A DNA stretch of 64,000 bases, from contig NC_092310.1 in NCBI RefSeq assembly GCF_036785885.1, positions 4,960,001-5,024,000 on the forward strand. The letters run 5' to 3'. The notes beneath the pieces were generated by a model that saw nothing but the letters and a program-made list of their open reading frames with translations, was not told where the DNA came from and did not search any database. Positions 57,035 to 64,000 of the stretch are shown in pieces (within the stretch, counting starts at the first letter, position 1; each line of letters opens with the position of its first letter). The translations under genes and the position numbers were made by a program. This DNA is from Coffea arabica. Taxonomy: Eukaryota; Streptophyta; Magnoliopsida; Gentianales; Rubiaceae.

Positions 57035-59700
57035 TGTCGCGCCCCATTTTTTTGAAAAATAAAATTTATGGTGTTAAAAAATGATGGATTTTTTATTTTG
57101 GAGAATATTGGCGTATTAAAAAAATGTGTTTTTTATTTTAGAAAATAAAGAAAAATGGCCTAAAATGGGACTTAAAGTATGCGACGGTTTGGACCCAAAA
57201 TAGTAGTCTAAAAAGGGTTTTAAAAAAATAGGAGTCGCCACTTGGTATTGAGTTTAAATATGCCAAATCACCAAAAATATATTTTTGAATAAATAAAAAA
57301 TAAATAAAATCCCTTTTAGACGATTCCAGGTCTTTGAATATAAGAGAAAAGAGTTCGGGAGTTACGGTTGAAGAAAGGGAAGGTAAAAGTTTGATAAATT
57401 CAAACTTAAGGCACCCTTTTAATCTAATCTAAGTTAATTGCGAAATTAGGTTAAAAATTTTTCTAATCTAATCTTTAAAACTTATCATGTTAGGATGTTT
57501 CTATATGAATGGGAATCTAGACTTAAGGGGTATCGGGAGGGTCGAAATGTCCCTTCAAAATTTAATTGATGCAAATTACATTAATTGTGATACCCAAAAA
57601 ATTATTCTTCGAAGATGTCACGAAAAATACAAAAGATGTGATTCAAAAGGAAATTATAATATATATAGATAAATATACATGACCTAGAAAAGAGCAATAC
57701 AACATAATGGGTACGGGATGCTAAAATACGTTACTCAAATTTTCCGTCTTATAGAGGGAGAAAGAGCATGCTAAGATTAAAAAATCACATTCGTTCATTT
57801 CCTATATTTGAAGGATGACTTTCCTAGCCTAGTCAAGCAAATGAACTAACATATTTCTAATTTCCTAAAATGAGATACAATTCTAAATGATATGGTCCAA
57901 ACATATAGAGGGTAAGAGAATAATAGTAGAGAAAAAATCATGCAAATGAAAATAACCTAAACATAGGAAAATTCATGAAATGCAATAAATGTCATGCAAA
58001 ATGTGATTCTAGCGTATAGGCGGTCCTAAGGGTCTAGCATTGGACTAATCCATTTCTATAAGTTCTCACTAGCGTTGGACTAGTGAGAAATTGAGAAGAA
58101 AGGGCACAACTAACATTGGACTAGTATGGTGACGTCATACATTTATTATAAATGAAGCATATAAAGAATAATTAAATCAAATAAACACATAAAGCACATA
58201 GAGCACATAATATATAAGTATAATACCTAGATGCAAAGATTCTAAAAAAAGCTAATAAACATATAAGCACACAAGCATGCAAGCACACAATCAAAGAAAT
58301 GTACATAAAGATCTAACTATTACATTTGGGGTCCTAACTACAATCTAAGGGGGAATTTGGAAAATAATAATCTAACTATTACATACATCTAACTAATTAC
58401 ATTTTTTGGCAAAATAAAATTTATCTATTACATAACCTAACTAAATACATTTCTTGAACACCTATCTATTACAATTTCACATTTAAATACCCTCCAAATA
58501 ACCATCAAAAATTAAATATAATAAACGAAATTTAAGAATGAATAAAATGAGTAAATACAAGAAAAATCACTAGAAACATGCAATTACACATAAAAAACAT
58601 ATAGGGGTACATAAAAGAATTTAAAATAATAATAAAAGATACCTCTCTCGAAATTGTGGTTAAATGATGTGAAATTCGCCCTATTTATACTCCAAAATCA
58701 ACAAAATAATCAAAATACCAATTTATTTAACAATTAAAAAGAAAAATGTAAACATATAGCAAATTTACTTCATTGCTATAAAGAAATATAAATAACCCTA
58801 AAACTCCTAAAATTTTACTAATTAAATGCATTTAAATGAGGCAAGATTAGCAATTAAAGAAGATAAACAACTTATATTTAAGAAATCAAAGCTATCAGGG
58901 ACCTAATTACAAAAATTAAGAAAGTTTTATGATCAAATTATAATTATTACAAAGATTAGGGGTCAAAATGAAAAATAAAGCTTAGGGACCAAATTGTAAT
59001 TAAATTATGAACCTAATTGGAAAAAATTCAAAATTTTTAGGTCACTGTAGAATTACTCAGAAGATCAAGGACTTAACTACAAAATCCATTTTCTAGTTTC
59101 TTAAGAGAAAGGCCATCGGGTCCTTTTATTTATTTTCTGGGCCTAAACTCTCTTGGCCCAATGAAAAAATCCAGAGAAAAGATGGACTGGCATGTTCATT
59201 TCCAACCATAAAACGTTGGGCTCTTGGCTCCACAGCCCAAATGCAAACCCAAGGAAATGACAAGTCTTGGTCCAAGGAATTTGTAGCCCATAACACATTT
59301 ATCAAATATTTTTGGCCCAATTTGGATCAAATCAAATAAAATAAGCAAGAGAAAAATGGAAGAAAATAGAGAGAAAAGAAGAGAAGAACAATCCGGCAGG
59401 TCGACCCGCAGAAAACTGCAAAAAATCAGGCCAAACTGGCCAAAATCCCGTCGGAATCGTGTTTCTCAACCTTTTAAACCCGGATTTTTACATAAATGTG
59501 AATCTCATGTCATTTTGAACTTAAACAAACGTCAAACAAAATCCAAAAATCACATAATCATGAAAAAATATGGGATCTAAGTCTCTTGAACATGAACATC
59601 CATAAACTCACTTAAATCTCTTGTATTAATGTCGAATTGAGCAGGGATAAGTTGGGAAAATACCTAATAAAGCTTTAGAACTAGATTAAAACTTGAAAAA
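57035..59700. mobile_element. Long LTR-like sequence starting TGTCGCGCCCC
   Basis: The start TGTCGCGCCCCATTTT, followed by GGAGTCGCCACTTGGTATTGAG and TTTTAGACGATTCCAGGTC, is a pattern I associate with long LTRs of plant Ty3/gypsy elements. The stretch carries LTR-like low-complexity and no coding region. The end is not clear, and a partner LTR is not in the window, so it may be a solo or truncated LTR. Confidence 0.45.
58030..58130. repeat. Three short repeats of AGCATTGGACTAGT type
   Basis: TAGCATTGGACTAATCC, TAGCGTTGGACTAGTG and TAACATTGGACTAGTA occur at roughly 45-bp intervals inside the LTR-like sequence. Their role is unknown. Confidence 0.5.
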
Positions 59701-59722
59701 CGCGGATGGAAGCGGGTTGATG

Positions 59723-60306
59723 TGTTAGACATGAGGAGCAGGATCTTTAGTATGATTTGTAAATTAAAATTAAGAAATAAATTCTAAATCAACATACCTT
59801 GAGACATTGAAGACATTTTGGAGAAGAATTCCACATCCCTTTCACCAAGCTTTCCAGTCACCAAGGTTGTAAACTATAGACCTTTGCTATGTGGCCTTCC
59901 CTCACCTAACTCTCTATTATGTTATTTTAGTGATGGGTGAAAATAAAGTATATCAGAGTGGTAAGAGGAACCAGAAGCCCTATAGTATTTATAGAGTCGC
60001 AATCCCTCCCATCATGGAATAACGATAGACTCTAATATTTTCAGATATATGATACTTTATTTGATAAATATTATGATAAGATACAGCTTAAGAATCACTG
60101 TAATTATCAAATAAAGCACCACATATAATATGTCTGTATACGATGAATATGGGACTCCTTACTTCCTCCAATTTGTTTATCTTAAAGATTCTAAGACTAT
60201 CAACATAAATCTATTTATGTGGTTATTTATCTCATAAGCTAGTGAGATAACTATTGAATATTCAAACAATATCATGTGGTCATGTAGGCCACACTAAATT
60301 CCAATA
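59723..60306 (-). repeat. Probable 3' LTR of the right-hand copia element
   Basis: The right end on the plus strand is CTAAATTCCAATA, next to the polypurine tract. The expected CCAACA is one base different. The left end is not sure: TGTTAG at 59723 is a candidate, giving about 584 bp. Confidence 0.45.
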
Positions 60307-60307
60307 T

Positions 60308-60320
60308 TCTCCCACTTGGA
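60308..60320 (-). other. Polypurine tract of the right-hand copia element
   Basis: The minus strand reads CCAAGTGGGAGAA just before the LTR start, a common tract in plant Ty1/copia elements. It confirms the minus orientation. Confidence 0.7.
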
Positions 60321-60728
60321 CAAATGACCACATAAATTTGATAGCTCAGAATCAATAAACAAAATAAGTGGCCACAACAAAAATGTTTACCCTACATTGT
60401 TATCAAAATGGATTATGGCTGTTATATGTTAATGTTGACAAACATATTCACTTCCATATATCACAATTTTAATAACTAGATGTAGATAAACAAATTGAGG
60501 AAGAAATGAACAACTAAAATAAGAATGTTCATTGATGGTCCATATATTATATCCTGATTAATTTCTTTTGAAAATACAAGATGTGCACAAAGCAGGAAAT
60601 AATATATAAGCAATTATGTGTCTAGAATTATACATAATATTCATAGAATAGCAAGACCCATGGAACTGATATGTTCCTGAAATTTCTTTGGTGCTAATGC
60701 TTTTGTTAATGGGTCTGCAAGCATCAAA

Positions 60729-62795
60729 TCAGTCTTTATATGCTCCATGGAAACCTTTTGCTGTTGAATTCTCTCGAACAACATGAAATTTTAATTCAAT
60801 GTGTTTAGAGCACTTGTTATTTTTCAAGAAAAATACATCTACTGAATTACCACAATATACCATAATAGGTCGGGATATAAAATCCATAATTTGAAGACCT
60901 TCAATAAAATTCCGCAACCAAAAGAAAGAAATAGCTTCATGACAAGCTATAAATTCTGCTTCCATTGTGGAAGAAGCAGTTATAGTTTGTTTTACACTTT
61001 TCCATGATATAGCTCCACCAGCAAGAATGAAAACATATCCAGAAGTAGATTTCATACTATCAATACATCCCATAAAATCCGAATCCGAGTATCCAACAAT
61101 TTCAAATTGGTCACTATGCTTATAGGTGAGTATTAAATTTTTGGTACCCTGAAGATATCGCATTACTGTTTTAGCTGCAGTCCAGTGATCAAATCTCGGA
61201 TTACTTTGAAATCTACCAAGCATTCCAACTGCAAAACTAATATTAGGGCGTGTACAAGTTTGAACATACATCAAACTTCCTACAGCTGAGGCATATGGTA
61301 CTTTTTCCATTTTATGTTGCTCAAGATCATTCTGAGGACATTGACTTTGACTCAATCTATCAACTTTAATAATGGGACATAGAGTTGCTGAACAATTTTG
61401 CATTTGAAATCTTTCAAGAACTTTGGTTATATAAGATCTTTGGAATAAACCAAGAATTTTCTTGGATCTATCCCTGTGAATCTCAATGCCAAGCACGAAA
61501 GATACATTTTTCATATCTTTCATTTCAAAGTTCTCAGAAAGAAATCTTTTAGTCTCATGCAATAAACTTAACGCATTAGTAGCAAGTAATATGTCATCAA
61601 CATACAAGATCAAAAATATGAACTTACTCCCACTAACCTTTAGATATACACAATCATCAAGTTTATTTTCTTGAAATCCAAAGGATGTAATGGTATCATG
61701 AAACTTAAGATACCATTGACGGGATGCTTGTTTAAGCCCATATATTGATCTTTTAAGCTTATATACTAAATGCTCTTTACCTTCTTCCTCAAACCCTTCA
61801 GGCTGTTGCATGTAAATTTCTTCATCTAGATTTCCATTCAAGAAAGCTGTTTTTACATCCATTTGATGTAGTTCTAAATCATAATGAGCTACAAAGGCCA
61901 TAAGTATACGAAAAGAATCCTTTTTGGATACTAGAGAGAAGGTTTCATTATAATCTATGCCTTCTCTTTGAGTGAACCCTTTGGCCACTAGTTGGGCTTT
62001 ATAACGGTCAATATTATCTTTTGAGTCTCGTTTGGTCTTAAATACCCATTTACATTGAATAGGTACGATACCTTTAGGTAATTCAACCAGTTCCCAAACT
62101 TGATTAGCCTGCATAAATGCCATTTCATTTTTCATAGCATCCATCCATTCATTTGATTCACTACTACTTATGGCTTGTAAAAATGTTAATGGATCATCAT
62201 CAATACCTGTGCCATTTTGTTCTTGCAGATACACTAAATAGGCATCTAAAATTGCATTGGCTTTTGTTCTTTTTGACCTTCGCAGAATCTGATGATCATC
62301 AGATTGTGTATTTGTGAGAATAATGGTATCATTATTAGGATGTGATGTTTCAGAAACTTCCTTTGATTCTGGAATTAACACCATATCCCTTTTATCACAA
62401 CTCCCACTCAAATTCTTATTTTCAAGAAATTTAACGTTATTCGATTCCATTATTCTATTATAATGGTTAGGACAATAAAATCGATATCCTTTGGACCTTT
62501 TTGTATAGCCAATAAAATAGCAACTAATGGCCCTTGGATCCAATTTTCTTTCATGTGGATTATAAAACCTTGCTTCAACTGGACAACCCCAAACATGTAT
62601 ATGATTTAAACTTGGTTTCCTACCAACCCATAGTTCATAAGGGGTTTTAGCAACAGCTTTGGTAGGAACTCGGTTTAAAATATAAAGGGCAGTCCTGAGG
62701 GCTTCACTTCACAAAAACTCAGGAAGAGTTGTGTCACTAACCATACTTCGAACCATATCTAGTAAGGTTTGATTACGCCTTTCAGCTACACCATT
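60729..62795 (-). pseudogene. Copia pol: integrase end, RT and RNase H
   Basis: From 62543 the frame is open for 604 codons. It starts in the C-terminal part of integrase and includes a Ser/Arg-rich linker. It continues with RT, shown by ELHQMDVKTAFLNGNLDEEIYMQQPEGFE and the catalytic-type LYVDDILLA. RNase H follows, shown by GYSDSDFMGC and STMEAEFIACHEA. Between 62543 and 62795 the same frame continues upstream with the integrase phrase ALYILNRVPTKA, interrupted by TGA at 62711-62709. All RT and RNase H motifs look functional, so this region decayed little. It acts with the integrase and gag parts upstream in one polyprotein. Confidence 0.88.
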
Positions 62796-63987
62796 CTACT
62801 GTGGCGTTCCAGGCATTGTATATTGAGCAATAATTTCATTATCTTGAAGAAATCTAGCAAATGGTCCTAAATTACGACCAGTTTCATCATACCTTCCATA
62901 ATACTTACCATCCCTATCAAATCTCACAACTTTTATTTTTTTATCTAATTGATTTTCGACCCCTGCCTTGAAAATTTGCAACATACTCAAAGCATCAGAC
63001 TTTACCTTAATCAAATAGAGATAACCATAATGTGAGAAGTCGTCAATAAAGGTGATAAAGCATTTTTCACCACTTATGCAAGGAGTAAATGGTCCACAAA
63101 TATCTATGTGTATCACTTCAAGCAGCCCTAAACTTCTAGTGGCATTTTTCTTGGTACTTTTAGTTTGCTTACCTTTAATGCAATCTATACAAGTACCAAA
63201 ATTTGTAAAATCAAGAGTTGGTAAAACTTCATCTTTTACAAGTCGTTCAAGTCGGTTTTTTAATATATGACCTAAACGTTTATGCCACAACAATGATGAA
63301 GTTTCATTATTAGGGTTGCGTTTGGTGCAAACATTAACATTCATATGCAGGGAAAGGGATTGTGAAAAAATAGGATCAAGATTTATTTTATATAATCCAT
63401 CAACTAAAAAACTACCACCAACAAACCTATTATTTTTAGACATAGAAAAAATCTGGTCCCCAAACTGAAATTTATAGCCATCTAAATCAAGACGGGATAA
63501 AGAAATCAAATTTCAAGAAAAATTAAGAACATAACAAGTGTTTGGAAGATCTAATAAAATGCCAGAATGTAGAACAAGTCTAGGTTCCAATAACTTCAAC
63601 TTTTACCCCCATCATGTTCCCCATTAGTATGGTCTTTTCCCTTGTCATTGGTTGGCGGGTTGTAAGGTATCCTTACATATTATTAGAAATGTGAATAGTT
63701 GCACCAGAGTCAACATTAACTAAATTGGTTTCAAAACAAACAAATGAAAAGAAATTACCCTTCTTTTGAAACCATGCCTTGCATTTTGCGCAATCTTTTT
63801 GCATATGTCCCTTCTTCTTGCAAAAATGGCATTGCCTACCAAAACCTTTATGGTTGGATGCCTCTTTATTTGGTTCTTTAGGATTCTTCCTTTTGTGCTT
63901 TTTAGGTCTATGACCTTGTGATACCACATGCACAGTCTGAGCCTCCAATCCTTCTATTTTCAACCTCTCTTCCTCTTCGTGACACAT
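62796..63987 (-). pseudogene. Copia gag end, protease and integrase, with nonsense codons
   Basis: From 63987 the frame gives a basic gag tail, a zinc knuckle and the protease DSG motif, then stops near 63673. Integrase resumes at 63509 with LLWHKRLGH, the Zn-type CIDCIKGK, HIDICGPF, FIDDFSHYGYLYL and VRFDRDGKYYG. The frame stops with TAG at 62798-62796, exactly where the family reads Q before NGVAERRN. A further TGA lies at 63515-63513. These single-codon stops leave the domains complete in length. The first catalytic D of integrase is in the HIDICGP stretch and the second in FDRDGKY. Confidence 0.85.
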
Positions 63988-64000
63988 AGAGATAAGTTGA

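Larger units (their letters stand above)
60308..64000 (-). mobile_element. Ty1/copia element, 3' LTR side to gag, running off the window
   Basis: Minus-strand order from the right edge is zinc knuckle, protease, integrase, RT, RNase H, polypurine tract and LTR, the order that defines Ty1/copia. The zinc knuckle CHFCKKKGHMQKDC and protease NVDSGATIH are intact. The sequence is far better preserved than the copia family at the left side and belongs to a different lineage. The gag start and 5' LTR lie beyond 64000. Confidence 0.9.

Overview
The window is nuclear DNA of a flowering plant, almost certainly a eudicot. It has intron-bearing genes with GT/AG junctions, chloroplast-targeted proteins, a coiled-coil NB-LRR immune receptor, LRR receptor-like protein relics, Ty1/copia and Ty3/gypsy LTR retrotransposons, and many MITE-like foldback elements. 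It is AT-rich and heavily transposon-loaded. The species cannot be fixed from the sequence. All boundaries were read by eye and may be off by a few bases.

Region 1-14831 is a nest of retrotransposons. Degenerate copies of one Ty1/copia family, mostly on the minus strand, share a 553-bp LTR (12477-13029). One copy carries a 3.07-kb internal segment in the wrong orientation (1646-4717). Its gag is also split by a 7.1-kb Ty3/gypsy element (5106-12215) that has 1.35-kb LTRs, a tRNA-Asp-type primer site and a 5-bp target duplication. That gypsy element resembles the Athila/Tat group. It keeps a decayed gag-like relic, lacks a recognisable pol, and contains 68-bp tandem repeats and a GC-rich block.

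Region 14832-27700 holds a DUF241 family cluster. One copy is intact (23807-24628). Four others are broken: a single-nonsense copy at 15361-16227 and fragments near 17325, 21840 and 25960. Long-TIR MITEs lie between and around them, including a nested pair with a clean 9-bp target duplication.

Region 27800-45450 is the gene-rich part. It contains an 11-exon plastid-lipid-associated protein/fibrillin gene (27997-36657, plus strand), an intact CC-NB-LRR gene (37166-40882, minus strand) and an intact single-exon chloroplast ribose-5-phosphate isomerase gene (44332-45192, minus strand). Fibrillin and the isomerase both act in plastids, but nothing suggests they are co-regulated.

Region 45450-57000 is decayed. 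It has two related LRR receptor-like pseudogenes (46335-48779 and 49040-50110), several MITEs, foldback elements with long polypurine/polypyrimidine cores, and a 5'-end duplicate of the isomerase gene (54328-54960). Region 57035-64000 has a long LTR-like sequence starting TGTCGCGCCCC, then a minus-strand Ty1/copia element running off the right edge. Its pol is damaged by only a few nonsense changes.
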